Shown here: positions 1 through 8,224 of the stretch, in pieces
Layout: every line of letters begins with the position of its first letter
Numbering within the stretch: the stretch's first letter is position 1
Source of the DNA: an uncultured Armatimonadota bacterium
GTDB lineage: Bacteria; Armatimonadota; Armatimonadia; Armatimonadales; Armatimonadaceae
DNA: 18,592 nt
Assembly (NCBI GenBank): GCA_903924445.1
Contig: CAIYBQ010000508.1
Location: forward strand, 1 to 18,592
Reading direction: 5' to 3'
Program-made: the position numbers and the translations under genes
Notes under the pieces: model-generated
Seen by the model: the letters and a program-made list of their open reading frames with translations, nothing else
What the model was told of the DNA's origin: nothing
The model's database searches: none

Positions 1-1
1 C

Positions 2-280
2 ACAGACCCTGTGTCATCCAAAGCGGCGAAGCATGAGATGGAAGTCTCGACGCACGCTTCGGCGGCTCCTGGACAAGGCGCAACGCGTGCTAAGGCAGCG
101 AAGGCACTCGTCGATGTCGCTAAGAGCAACCGCCCACGTCTGGTTCGCGCACATGCGCTTCGCCTGATTGGGTTTGTTGGTAGCAAGGCGGATGCAGCTG
201 CGGTCGCTGGCCTGGCCAAGCATCCCGAACTTGGTCAAGATGCAAAGATTGCGATCAAGCGCATCCAAACAGCGAAGTAA
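2..280 (+). CDS. HEAT-repeat-like protein, C-terminal fragment
   Basis: The reading frame is open from the left edge, so this is the 3' end of a gene that starts outside the window; a GTG at 11 is an in-frame codon but need not be the start. The visible part is about 92 residues, rich in Ala, Lys and Leu, and looks like paired amphipathic helices. The stretches ALVDVAKSNRPRLVRAHAL and AAAVAGLAKHPELGQDAKIA resemble consecutive HEAT/PBS-lyase-type repeats, which form superhelical protein-binding scaffolds. No catalytic motif is visible. The gene ends at TAA (278-280) and a strong hairpin terminator follows 18 bp later. The partner or pathway cannot be inferred. Many alpha-helical repeat families would look similar at this length, so the HEAT call is tentative. 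Confidence 0.55.
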   Translation, partial: TDPVSSKAAKHEMEVSTHASAAPGQGATRAKAAKALVDVAKSNRPRLVRAHALRLIGFVGSKADAAAVAGLAKHPELGQDAKIAIKRIQTAK

Positions 281-298
281 ACTCGCACCCTAACGCAC

Positions 299-338
299 AT
301 TAGCCCTTCACTCTGAGTAATCAGAGTGAAGGGCTAAT
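299..338. terminator. Bidirectional hairpin terminator between convergent genes
   Basis: A perfect 18-bp inverted repeat (299-316 with 321-338) is closed by the tetraloop GTAA, a GNRA-type loop. It lies between the stop of the HEAT-like gene (+, 280) and the stop of the small secreted protein gene (-, 402), where a shared terminator is expected. The U-tracts are modest (AATTGCATTT on the plus side), so it may rely on stem strength. It is perfectly symmetric, so it would fold in both transcripts. Confidence 0.85.
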
Positions 339-401
339 TGCATTTCTATCCACCGTAACCTGCACCAAAGAAAATCATTGGTCTCTAAACTAAACCTGCA
401 T

Positions 402-791
402 TTACGGTTTTCTTGGAGTATCCCCAGCGCAAACCTTGGGCAGAATGTCCTTGCAGCGTTGTGCCCAGACATCGGCGAGCGACAGAACATTCGCTTTATG
501 TGCCTTGGCTTCTGTAGCGCCAACAGCTATCAGAAGTGTTCCCTTGAGAAGGATGTCAGCACGGACGCGTGAAACGGCACGTACGGTGATGTCAGATGCC
601 TTGATAGGCTCTCCAATGGCGGTTCGTAGGCGCTCACTGATCACATCGGCGCGTGCAGCAGCACTCAGCCCAAACTCAGTTGTCCGGAGAACCAAAACCT
701 GTTCACCCGCAGCGAGTACTACACCCTTATCCTCAGCAAATGCTCCCAAAGATAACAAGGAAACAAGGACAACCATAATCACTTTAAGCAT
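402..791 (-). CDS. Small secreted protein resembling the periplasmic N-terminal domain of MscS-family channels
   Basis: The 129-residue product begins with a clear signal peptide (short basic n-region, hydrophobic 4-17, AFA before a likely cleavage after residue 19), so the mature protein is about 110 residues and extracytoplasmic. The mature part contains RADVISERL (48-56), a middle segment ending in KGTLLIAVGATEA (83-95) and then LADVWAQR (105-112). This order (RA..I..RL, then a strand with a DA/EA-like turn, then LA..W) resembles the soluble N-terminal region of some cyanobacterial-type MscS channel proteins. Here no transmembrane channel domain follows, so it would be the domain alone. 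The start is supported by GAGGGG at 798-803, 6 nt before the ATG. The gene stands alone and converges on the HEAT-like gene. Function unknown; the domain resemblance is from memory. Confidence 0.75.
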   Translation of the reverse strand: MLKVIMVVLVSLLSLGAFAEDKGVVLAAGEQVLVLRTTEFGLSAAARADVISERLRTAIGEPIKASDITVRAVSRVRADILLKGTLLIAVGATEAKAHKANVLSLADVWAQRCKDILPKVCAGDTPRKP

Positions 792-840
792 CGTCGACCC
801 CTCTACCTACCTGGATTCCCAGATCTTTATCCAAGTAACA

Positions 841-863
841 TTCCACGCATCCGGTGCGTGAAA
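841..863. promoter_or_regulatory. Imperfect inverted repeat upstream of the small secreted protein gene
   Basis: TTCCACGCA (841-849) and TGCGTGAAA (855-863) form an inverted repeat with one mismatch and a 5-nt centre (TCCGG), about 50-70 bp upstream of the start at 791. Size and position suit a dimeric repressor site near the promoter. I see no convincing -35/-10 pair next to it. The rest of 792-1074 shows no coding sequence I believe. Confidence 0.3.
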
Positions 864-1074
864 CCAATACCCTCAGAATACAGCAATTTGCTCCACAGAT
901 ATAAGGACGAATTTCGGTGGGTCTTTGTGACAACATGTGTACACCGGGTGTGACTAAGCCGGACACACGCTTTGCCTTCATTCGGAGCACTCGTGTGCAC
1001 TCATCAACCGGCCAATACGCGACAGTCTCTCATTGGTTGCGAATACGACCTATACGCGCTACGAACTAACGCGT

Positions 1075-2934
1075 CTACCCAAGCTTAAAGTGGGCCACCA
1101 GGTCTGCTGCAACCTTTGCATTCATTCCAGGTACTTTGGCAATCTCATCCACCGATGCAGACTTGAGCCGATCTAGACTGCCATAAAAGCGCATCAGCGC
1201 TCTGCGACGCGTTGGACCGATTCCAGGAATCTCATCCAAAAGGCTCATGTTTGCAGCTCTTCCACGGACGTTGCGATGGTACGTGATGGCGAAGCGGTGG
1301 ACTTCATCCCGAATGCGCTGTACGAGAAACAAACCAGCGCTGCCACGGTTTAGCTCAATTGGCGCTTCTGCTCCCGGAAGCCAGAGCTGCTCAAACTGTT
1401 TAGCCAGACCCACAACCGGAAAGTCGTAGCCATAGGAACGCATCGCATCAACCGCTGCACTCACCTGCCCTTTACCACCATCCACAAGGATCAAGTCCGG
1501 GACGGCGGAAAACTTGGGATTACCAGCCTGCATATGCGCAAAGCGCCGGCTAAGCATCTCATGCATCATCGCAAAGTCATTTGGGTCCCCTTCGCTTTGC
1601 TCAATCTTGAACCGGCGATAGGCATCCTTTCGCGGCTTACCTCGGTCGAAGACCACCATCGCACCAACGGCATGCCGGCCCTGAACATTTGAGTTGTCGT
1701 AAGCCTCAATCCGCGTCAGGAGGTTTCCAGTCATCCCAAGCGCCGTTGATAGCTCAAGGAGTGCCATATCAATGCGTGACTGCTCTTCCGCAGCCGCATC
1801 CCGGATCTGCCTAAGAACAAGTTCAGCATTATTGCTCGCCATGTCCAACAGACGACGTCGTTCGCCGCGCTCTGGAACATGAAGGGTGACCTTAGCTCCC
1901 TTCTTTTGGCGCAGCCAGGACTCGATGATTTCCATCTCCTCAAGATGTCTTGGTAGGAGAATCTCGCTCGGGACAAATGCCGCATCTTGGTAATACTGTT
2001 TAACGAACTCAGCAGTGGCTTCCGTAATGCCTGATTCAGCTTCGGAGTCAGCACCATCGAGGAGGAAGTGCTCCTGTCCGATGAGCTTCCCACCACGAAT
2101 GAAGAACATTTGAACGGCGGCACCGTGTTCATCGGCGACGACCGCCATCACATCCTGATCACCGCCAGTGGTATTGACGACCTTTTGGCGTTCAACAATG
2201 GTCTGGAGGGCATTTACCTGATCGCGAAGCTTTGCCGCACGCTCGAACTCTAGCCGTTCTGCTGCAGCCTCCATGTCAGACTTTAGTTTCTTTACCAGAG
2301 GCTCCTGGCGCCCTGAGAGAAAGAGCTCAACATCGGAGACGGCCTGCAGGTAGCGTTCACGATCGGCAAGACCTGCACACGGGGCTTCCGGACATCGCCC
2401 CATGTGGTAATAGAGGCAAGGCTTTTGTTCCGGGATGTTTGTCCACGTCTTTCTGCATGTCACGAGCGGAAAGAGTCGATAGACGAGGGTTAGTGTTTGA
2501 CTTACGGCTCCAGAATTTGTAAATGGACCAAAGTAGCGGTTGCCATCCCCCTGCTTTACTTTTCGCGTGATGACCAGGCGTGGGAACTGCTCCGATGTCG
2601 TTAGCATCAGATAGGGATAGTGTTTATCATCCCGGAGCCGAACGTTGTACTTCGGCTGATGCTTCTTGATCAGGTTGCATTCAAGAATAAGCGCTTCGAG
2701 CTCACTATCGGTGACGACCCAATCGAGGTCCGCGACCTGAGCGACCATCCGCCGCGTTTTAGGTGAGTGATTCGCGCTCTTCTGGAAGTACGACCGGACG
2801 CGATTTCTCAGGTTGATGGCTTTGCCGACATAGAGAATGGTGCCATCCTTGTCCTTGTGAAGATAGCAGCCCGGTTGCGTTGGGAGGTTCTTCAGCTTTT
2901 CGGTAAGTGACAGCGGGTTATAGACATCATTCAT
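1075..2934 (-). CDS. uvrC: UvrABC system protein C (excinuclease subunit)
   Basis: UvrC makes both incisions flanking a bulky DNA lesion after UvrA/UvrB damage recognition. At 619 residues it has normal family length and complete architecture. The GIY-YIG nuclease domain spans roughly 18-97, with YVGKA (35-39), R43 in NLRNR and the acidic segment SELEALILE (77-85). A four-cysteine region follows (C160, C173, C181, C186), corresponding to the cysteines reported to hold an Fe-S cluster in E. coli UvrC. The UVR/UvrB-binding motif is at about 214-249. The RNase H-like nuclease carries D413 (DNSNVQG), D485 (LVDGGKGQ) and H546 (DEVHRF). Tandem helix-hairpin-helix motifs at about 565-617 include IPGIGPTRRRAL and VPGMNAKVA. 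There is no obvious Shine-Dalgarno before the ATG; a TAGAAT hexamer lies 8 nt upstream. It appears monocistronic. Confidence 0.98.
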   Translation of the reverse strand: MNDVYNPLSLTEKLKNLPTQPGCYLHKDKDGTILYVGKAINLRNRVRSYFQKSANHSPKTRRMVAQVADLDWVVTDSELEALILECNLIKKHQPKYNVRLRDDKHYPYLMLTTSEQFPRLVITRKVKQGDGNRYFGPFTNSGAVSQTLTLVYRLFPLVTCRKTWTNIPEQKPCLYYHMGRCPEAPCAGLADRERYLQAVSDVELFLSGRQEPLVKKLKSDMEAAAERLEFERAAKLRDQVNALQTIVERQKVVNTTGGDQDVMAVVADEHGAAVQMFFIRGGKLIGQEHFLLDGADSEAESGITEATAEFVKQYYQDAAFVPSEILLPRHLEEMEIIESWLRQKKGAKVTLHVPERGERRRLLDMASNNAELVLRQIRDAAAEEQSRIDMALLELSTALGMTGNLLTRIEAYDNSNVQGRHAVGAMVVFDRGKPRKDAYRRFKIEQSEGDPNDFAMMHEMLSRRFAHMQAGNPKFSAVPDLILVDGGKGQVSAAVDAMRSYGYDFPVVGLAKQFEQLWLPGAEAPIELNRGSAGLFLVQRIRDEVHRFAITYHRNVRGRAANMSLLDEIPGIGPTRRRALMRFYGSLDRLKSASVDEIAKVPGMNAKVAADLVAHFKLG

Positions 2935-2942
2935 CCGCGCCT

Positions 2943-2948
2943 ATTCTA
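2943..2948 (-). promoter_or_regulatory. Candidate -10 element immediately upstream of uvrC
   Basis: On the minus strand TAGAAT (5 of 6 matches to TATAAT) ends 8 nt before the uvrC ATG (2934). Initiation 7 nt after it would give a leader of about 2 nt, so a nearly leaderless mRNA, consistent with the missing Shine-Dalgarno. No good -35 lies at the usual distance, so the call is tentative. Confidence 0.35.
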
Positions 2949-3029
2949 CCTAGTAAGGCCCTCTTGGATGCGGACAGACGATGATATTGCTCTATGACTA
3001 CGGCAATAGATGCACGATTTGCCTAGCTT

Positions 3030-3048
3030 TTGATGATCAATACATCAA
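3030..3048. promoter_or_regulatory. Inverted repeat about 100 bp upstream of uvrC
   Basis: TTGATG (3030-3035) and CATCAA (3043-3048) are exact inverted copies around 7 nt, and 3030-3040 is itself an odd palindrome (TTGAT-G-ATCAA). It lies between uvrC and the terminator of the upstream operon, where a uvrC regulator could bind. It does not look like the E. coli (CTGT-N8-ACAG) or B. subtilis (GAAC-N4-GTTC) LexA box. Assignment as an operator is inference. Confidence 0.25.
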
Positions 3049-3072
3049 CCAAAGGAATGGAAAGTCAAAAAC

Positions 3073-3103
3073 AAAAAAAGGCCCCGGGTTTCCCCAGGGC
3101 CTT
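3073..3103 (-). terminator. Rho-independent terminator of the secreted-protein operon
   Basis: On the minus strand an 11-bp stem (AAGGCCC paired with GGGCCTT, plus a G-U wobble and three more G-C pairs) closes a 4-nt loop and is followed by seven consecutive T (3079 down to 3073) and a further T-rich stretch. It starts about 20 bp after the stop of the BNR-propeller gene (3125), marking the operon end. Confidence 0.95.
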
Positions 3104-3124
3104 GTAGCAATTTGAAACTATCGC

Positions 3125-6100
3125 TTATGGAAGACGTGTCCGCCATGTCGCTGAACCGCTGTAAGTCACATCGTTGAACCGGTACGACCAGTTCACCGTA
3201 ACGTTTGCCAGCGTACCAGCCTTGCCGACATTCCCATTGAAGTCAAGTGCACTAGACTTGGACTTACCAACACCAATGGTTGTCAGGTCAACCGGTACGG
3301 CGGTTGTGGTATTCGATACCGTTTGTCCAACCGTGATGTTAGATGCTGTGATCTTGACGTTCTCAGCTGGTCCCACTGGGTTTGCAACCGTGTTGTCAGC
3401 ATTCTTCAGCGTCACAACAGCATAGATCCTGTTGCCGGAACGACTGAGGGAGTAGGTTGCAGACAGTGACGGAGCGGTTCGTGTCTCGACCAGATTCTTG
3501 ATGTCAAACTTGAATGCACCACGTCCGTATGTTGATACAGCAAGGTAACCACTTACGGCTTCATTGCCGGGAACTTCAGGGATGTACTCAAGGGATGTAA
3601 CAGGAACCAATGGAAGCTTCAACGGTGTACCGGCATCCGACCAGGTTGAACCCTTGTCGTTTGTCGTAAACACACCGATTTCAGTAGCAAGGTACCAAGT
3701 GTTGATTGGATCCTTGGCTTCACGAACCAATGCGTACGCAGGTACATCTGGGAGGCGGGTGTATGCCGTTTCAGATGTGTCTGCAAGACCGCTCTGGTCT
3801 GTAAAGACAATGTTCTGAGCCGTAATGTCCTGACATCGGTAAACACGACCAGAGAATCCAGCAACTGCCGAACCGCCAAGACATACGAGGACGTCTCCCG
3901 TGTTCAGAGGATTGACTGAGATACCAGTGATCGGTCTGCCACCAAACTGTGTGGCGGTGATTTCACGCCATGTTGGTTGCAATGCATTGCTTGTCTGGTC
4001 AAAGAGATGTCCAGAGTTGGATCCACCGACAGCAGCCGTTACGTACAGCTTGCCATCGCGCGTTCCGACAAACAAACGCTTTCCAGCACTGAGAGGAGAG
4101 TAGCTCGTACCTGCCTCGGTGATCGCTGAAATACCAGCAGGGAACGTCTGAGTACCAACTGGTCGCCACTGTCCCTGACGTCCTGGAAGTTCAGTCGATC
4201 CGCTTGGGATTGGCTTGAAAGCAGGAGCAGGGTCGTAGCGCCAAAGCTGTGTTCCACCTGTGTAAACAGGACGAACCAGCTGCCCGGCAACATCACCTTG
4301 AGCAGTTGTCGCATTTTTGTCTACGACAATCGGCGCAAAGGATGCAGTTGCGGTCGCGAATGCTTTGATTACACTATTATCTGTCGTTGCGTCGTATGGG
4401 AAGTTGTACAGCGGCTGCCCCGATGCATTAACCCCGACTTGAACAGGAACAATGGATGAGAACGACTGTGCACGGTTTCTTGAAACAAACACTCCACCCG
4501 TATCCAGACCCGCACCAAGCATGTAGCGTGGAGGAGTCGTTTCAGCAATGGAAGTAGGCAATGCAATTGCTGACTTTCCAAAGTTGTACAGAGGTGGTGC
4601 ACCAGGCGCTGGCGTGATGACGGTAGCCGTCCACACATCGCCGTTGAGTCGACCGTAGCCAATCGTCGGTGTGCCACCAAACATGTCGGTGACATCAAAT
4701 GTGTTAACACTTGCACCATTGAACTGGGTCGCAGTAATGGTTCCAGCGAGCTGGTCGCTGAATGTCGCCGGCGTGGTTGCATCCGAATAGTCCATTTCAA
4801 CCAAACCGCCATCGTTTGCAATCAGCGACTTCGAGAAGTTGAACGGATTGTAGCGGATGTCGTGTTGGCGGATGTGAACCTTGGCGGTCGTCCGGATTGA
4901 AGATGCCTGATCGACCCACTCACGAGCGGCCATTTCAGACGATGCGATGGTGGATGTTCCTACAAGGAGCAAATCATCCCAGCCGGATCTGGTCGACAGT
5001 GGACTAACTGAGAATGCATTTGCATAGTCCGATGTTGCCCAGTTGTTCGAGAGACCATCGTTTGTTGGGAAGTTACCTGTTACATCTGACCATTCGTACG
5101 TATCCTGACCAGCCAGTGTCTTTCGGATTCCCTTGAAGACACGACCGTCGGAATAGGCAGCATTGCCATCTACAACAAAGACGACCTTTTCATTTGAGGC
5201 ACTTGGAACAGCCATCAAGCTGTAACCAGGCTGAAGTGCAGCCGTGTTCAACTGAAGAGGAGCATTGATTCTGGTCCAAGTAGCACCAGAGTCTTCGCTA
5301 CGATAGATTCCACGTCCACCACAGGATGCGTAGATTGGTCGCTTGATAGGAACGAGCATTCCGTTGACAAGACCAGTCAACTTGCCGTTGGTGTATGGCT
5401 TATAGACGGAAACATTTGTCCAGACGCCCGAGACACCGGCGGGTGTCACGTTTGCCCAGGTTGTTCCACCATCAACTGAACGCCAGAGCGCTCCAGCAGC
5501 GTTGCCGTTGCGTGTACCAGCAATGACAATCTTTGCATTTTCCGGATCGACAACAATGGATGTCACTGCAGAGCCGCCCATTTGAGCACGCCCGACATTC
5601 ACCCACGTTACACCACCATTGACGGACTTCATGATTCCTGTCGACATATAGTTGCCGACCTGCACAGGTGTTGACTGTGAACCAAAATAATGGTTGAAGA
5701 AGTTGGCATCACCAAGACCCACATACAGAATCCGGGAGTTGACCGGGTCAACTGCAACGGAGCTGGTCATCAGGGTTGGGAATGAAAAATCGGACAGTGG
5801 TGACCAAGATTGGCCACTATCCGCCGTCTTCCAAACACCACCGCCTGCCGTCGCCGCGTAGTAGGTTCCAACATTGCGGTTGTCATACGCGACCTGATTG
5901 ATACGTCCTGTTACATAGGACGTTGTCGGGCCTTGCTGATTCCGGTTCGTTGGACTCATAAACGTTGGTCCAACCGCTTCCCAGCGATTCTGTGTGTAGA
6001 TGAGGTTGAGGCCACCAGCACGTGAACCACCCGCCTTCGGGATGGCTCGCGTTGCAAGGTGATCAGCAGGTTTCATCCGAGCCTTCAGCTCGAGTGCCTT

Positions 6101-6205
6101 TTGATAGGCTGCAGCGTCACTGCCTGCAAACTGAGCGTTTGCAGGTCCGGCGAGGGCTGCCATTCCGACGGTGGCCATAATGGCCACCATGGATATATTC
6201 CGCAT
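3125..6205 (-). CDS. Secreted Asp-box (BNR/VPS10-like) beta-propeller protein with Ig-like C-terminus
   Basis: From the chosen start the product is 1026 residues. It has a signal peptide with cleavage likely after ANA (about residue 24) and no lipobox, so it should be released or held on the surface by other means. Asp-box motifs (S/T-x-D/N-x-G-x-T/S-W) occur at about 127-134 (TADSGQSW), 194-201, 243-250 (SVDGGTTW), 303-310 and 848-855 (TNDKGSTW). STYGRGAF near 890 resembles the closing motif of VPS10/sortilin-like propellers. The spread suggests a large or double propeller covering about 75-900, then an Ig-like domain of about 110 residues. No sialidase catalytic set is evident, so enzymatic sialidase activity should not be assumed. 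Start: ATG at 6205 is preceded by AAAGGA (6213-6218) at 7 nt; upstream in-frame ATGs at 6223 and 6232 are less well supported. It is the last gene of a three-gene operon. Confidence 0.85.
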   Translation of the reverse strand: MRNISMVAIMATVGMAALAGPANAQFAGSDAAAYQKALELKARMKPADHLATRAIPKAGGSRAGGLNLIYTQNRWEAVGPTFMSPTNRNQQGPTTSYVTGRINQVAYDNRNVGTYYAATAGGGVWKTADSGQSWSPLSDFSFPTLMTSSVAVDPVNSRILYVGLGDANFFNHYFGSQSTPVQVGNYMSTGIMKSVNGGVTWVNVGRAQMGGSAVTSIVVDPENAKIVIAGTRNGNAAGALWRSVDGGTTWANVTPAGVSGVWTNVSVYKPYTNGKLTGLVNGMLVPIKRPIYASCGGRGIYRSEDSGATWTRINAPLQLNTAALQPGYSLMAVPSASNEKVVFVVDGNAAYSDGRVFKGIRKTLAGQDTYEWSDVTGNFPTNDGLSNNWATSDYANAFSVSPLSTRSGWDDLLLVGTSTIASSEMAAREWVDQASSIRTTAKVHIRQHDIRYNPFNFSKSLIANDGGLVEMDYSDATTPATFSDQLAGTITATQFNGASVNTFDVTDMFGGTPTIGYGRLNGDVWTATVITPAPGAPPLYNFGKSAIALPTSIAETTPPRYMLGAGLDTGGVFVSRNRAQSFSSIVPVQVGVNASGQPLYNFPYDATTDNSVIKAFATATASFAPIVVDKNATTAQGDVAGQLVRPVYTGGTQLWRYDPAPAFKPIPSGSTELPGRQGQWRPVGTQTFPAGISAITEAGTSYSPLSAGKRLFVGTRDGKLYVTAAVGGSNSGHLFDQTSNALQPTWREITATQFGGRPITGISVNPLNTGDVLVCLGGSAVAGFSGRVYRCQDITAQNIVFTDQSGLADTSETAYTRLPDVPAYALVREAKDPINTWYLATEIGVFTTNDKGSTWSDAGTPLKLPLVPVTSLEYIPEVPGNEAVSGYLAVSTYGRGAFKFDIKNLVETRTAPSLSATYSLSRSGNRIYAVVTLKNADNTVANPVGPAENVKITASNITVGQTVSNTTTAVPVDLTTIGVGKSKSSALDFNGNVGKAGTLANVTVNWSYRFNDVTYSGSATWRTRLP

Positions 6206-6212
6206 TCGTAGA

Positions 6213-6218
6213 TCCTTT
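6213..6218 (-). promoter_or_regulatory. Shine-Dalgarno that decides the BNR-propeller start
   Basis: AAAGGA on the minus strand lies 7 nt before the ATG at 6203-6205. The longer frame back to 6232 would place this site inside the coding region and has only GTAGGGA abutting its ATG with no spacer. Confidence 0.6.
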
Positions 6219-6235
6219 CGCATCGCTTCCATTCC

Positions 6236-8224
6236 CTACTTCACCGCGTAGAACGTACCGGATACTCCACCAATGTAGAGTGTTCCGTCCGCTCCAATCG
6301 CAGGAGATGAGTCGAAGTATTCACCAGGTGCTGTCGGAGCATATGCCCATGCAACGCTTCCATCGGTGGTGTTCACTCCGTAGAGCTTTCCATCGTAGCA
6401 ACCGATGTAGAGCTTACTGCCATCGAATGAAACGACAGGTGAGCTTGTAAAGCCAGGGTTGAACGACGGCAACGAAGCCGTATTCCACTTGTGCGTTCCA
6501 TCAGCTGCGTTGATAGCAAGCACACGGCTACGATCAAGCCCGGATGTGTTATCAAACGTCCCGACGTAAATGGTGGCTCCATCAGGACTGACTGCCGCGC
6601 TGGAGTAGATTTGTCCTTCCAGATCGACAGCATCCGCCCAAACGGATGTACCAGACGTCAACGATATCGCGTGAAGCTTGCCTTCGGTTGTTCCAACAAC
6701 GACCGCTGCTTGTCCACCAATGGTGGCAATCAATGGTGCTGCGGAGTAGACAACGCTTCCGGTGCTATAGGTCCAGGCAGATACAGCAGTCGATGTATTG
6801 ACAGCATAAACGTTTCCATTTACATCGCCAAGCACAACCGATGACTCATCCGCTGAGAGCGCGAGGCCCCCTTGAATACCGGCGCTCGCTGTGAAGACCC
6901 AAGGGGTTCCAGCAGGCGTTCTCTTCGCTGTTCCACTGAGCGCATCTACACCGATGACACGGTTGTCCGTATCGGAAGATGCGAAGTACAGATAGCCACC
7001 CTTGTCAATGACAGGGCTGCTTGTAACAGGTCCGGCAGTCTTGTATGCCCACGCACGGCGTCCGGATGTACCGAGATCCTGAATGGCGTACATAAAGCCA
7101 TCGGAAGAACCGATGTAGACAGTTCCATCCTTACCAATCAATGGAGTTGCCTGAATAGCTCCTCCGGTTTGGAAGGACCACTTTACAGACCCATTTGATG
7201 CAAACGCATACAGGCGACCATTAAGGGCACCAACGTAGACATCACCATTTTTGGCGATCACTGGGCTTGAGAATTCAACAGCTGCGCCAACGCTTGCTGT
7301 CTCCCATCCAGCAACCACGGAAGGGGTTGTGTTGATAGGTGCAGCATCCACGGCGATTCCAGAATTCTGGTTTGTGCCATGGAAACGAGGCCAAGGCCCT
7401 GTGCCAAGTCCGACAGGAACGGTAACGAGGTCCGTTGTTGTCTTGATACCGGATTCTGTTTCCTCAACGGTAACGGTTGTCGTTACCGCGTCATCGACAG
7501 CTGCTCCCGTAAAGTCAACTGGGTTGCCAAACTCTCCAGAGAGGGTTCCACCAACCACTGCGCTCTGAGACCATTTCCACTTGTTAGCAGTCGTGAGGAC
7601 AACATTACCCGATCCGTTAGTGCCATCGTATGCCGTTGCCGTCAACGTCATCGTGCGGTTCGGTCCAAGATTGGTTCCTAAAATCGGGCTGGAGATAACC
7701 ACCGACTTGATCGTCGATGCCATCGTCAAACCAACCGTCTTGCTTGGATCCTCTGTGGACAAGCCGACATCGACGGTACCGGATGCCTGTGGCACGGCCG
7801 TTGGGTTTGTCAGCGGATCTACCGGAAAAGCGGTAGCCGTAATCGTGTACGTGAAGACCTGCTCTGCGGGAACCGCGCTTGCGGAATCACCCACTTCAAG
7901 GTTGTCAAACGTCACGGTACTTGGTGGCGTTGCATCGGAGAAATCAGCAGGCTTAACCACTGTCTTCGATGCCACCACAGCGCCATTTCGGACGACAGTC
8001 ACACGGATCGCGTTCGATGCAATCGGAATCAGACGGGATTGCTTCGGCCAGGTAACACGGAAGGTCATCGTTCCGACTTTACGTGTCGTACCGGACCCAC
8101 CGTTTCCGCCGAAGAGGCGGTTTCCGGCTCCGCACCCTGACAACGGTAGTACCGTCATCAGGGCGAGGACCGTCACACTAGCAGCAAGTGCCAGTGGTTT
8201 GAGTTGTTGACGTGTTTTCATCAT
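6236..8224 (-). CDS. Lipoprotein with Ig-like N-terminus and eight-repeat PQQ/BamB-like beta-propeller
   Basis: The 662-residue product has a lipoprotein signal peptide ending in the lipobox LSGC (Cys31), followed by a Gly-rich linker. Residues about 50-170 form an Ig-like or transthyretin-like domain starting TFRVTW, and about 170-270 a second Ig-like domain. WPRFHGTNQNSG (278-289) matches the W-x-x-F/M-x-G...G entry motif of PQQ-like propellers. From 319 on, the pattern SSPVI..DG.(V/L)YIG recurs about eight times (for example ATPLIGKDGTVYIG, SSPAIGADGTLYIG), giving an eight-bladed propeller like BamB or PQQ dehydrogenases. I see no cofactor or catalytic residues, so a binding/scaffold role is more likely than dehydrogenase activity. 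Its ATG overlaps the upstream stop by one base (TAATG), implying translational coupling. The next gene starts 3 bp (or 30 bp) downstream. Confidence 0.9.
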   Translation of the reverse strand: MMKTRQQLKPLALAASVTVLALMTVLPLSGCGAGNRLFGGNGGSGTTRKVGTMTFRVTWPKQSRLIPIASNAIRVTVVRNGAVVASKTVVKPADFSDATPPSTVTFDNLEVGDSASAVPAEQVFTYTITATAFPVDPLTNPTAVPQASGTVDVGLSTEDPSKTVGLTMASTIKSVVISSPILGTNLGPNRTMTLTATAYDGTNGSGNVVLTTANKWKWSQSAVVGGTLSGEFGNPVDFTGAAVDDAVTTTVTVEETESGIKTTTDLVTVPVGLGTGPWPRFHGTNQNSGIAVDAAPINTTPSVVAGWETASVGAAVEFSSPVIAKNGDVYVGALNGRLYAFASNGSVKWSFQTGGAIQATPLIGKDGTVYIGSSDGFMYAIQDLGTSGRRAWAYKTAGPVTSSPVIDKGGYLYFASSDTDNRVIGVDALSGTAKRTPAGTPWVFTASAGIQGGLALSADESSVVLGDVNGNVYAVNTSTAVSAWTYSTGSVVYSAAPLIATIGGQAAVVVGTTEGKLHAISLTSGTSVWADAVDLEGQIYSSAAVSPDGATIYVGTFDNTSGLDRSRVLAINAADGTHKWNTASLPSFNPGFTSSPVVSFDGSKLYIGCYDGKLYGVNTTDGSVAWAYAPTAPGEYFDSSPAIGADGTLYIGGVSGTFYAVK

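Noticed and set aside
436..861. 141-residue plus-strand frame over the small secreted protein gene
   Set aside because: The minus-strand gene has a signal peptide and Shine-Dalgarno; the plus frame is Arg/Ser/Thr-rich without motifs and would run through the convergent arrangement.
784..990. 68-residue minus-strand frame upstream of the small secreted protein
   Set aside because: No ribosome site or recognisable features; it overlaps the real start region in another frame.
3125..6205. Annotation of the Asp-box protein as a sialidase
   Set aside because: Asp boxes are structural; the arginine triad and other catalytic residues of sialidases are not evident, so only the fold is called.
7581..8210. 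209-residue plus-strand open frame opposite the propeller lipoprotein
   Set aside because: It lies wholly antisense to a well-supported gene, has low-complexity Val/Thr composition mirroring the opposite strand, and shows no domain or ribosome site.
6236..8224. Annotation of the propeller lipoprotein as a PQQ-dependent dehydrogenase or as BamB itself
   Set aside because: The repeats match the fold, but no cofactor or metal ligands are visible, and the large Ig-like N-terminal region is absent from BamB.
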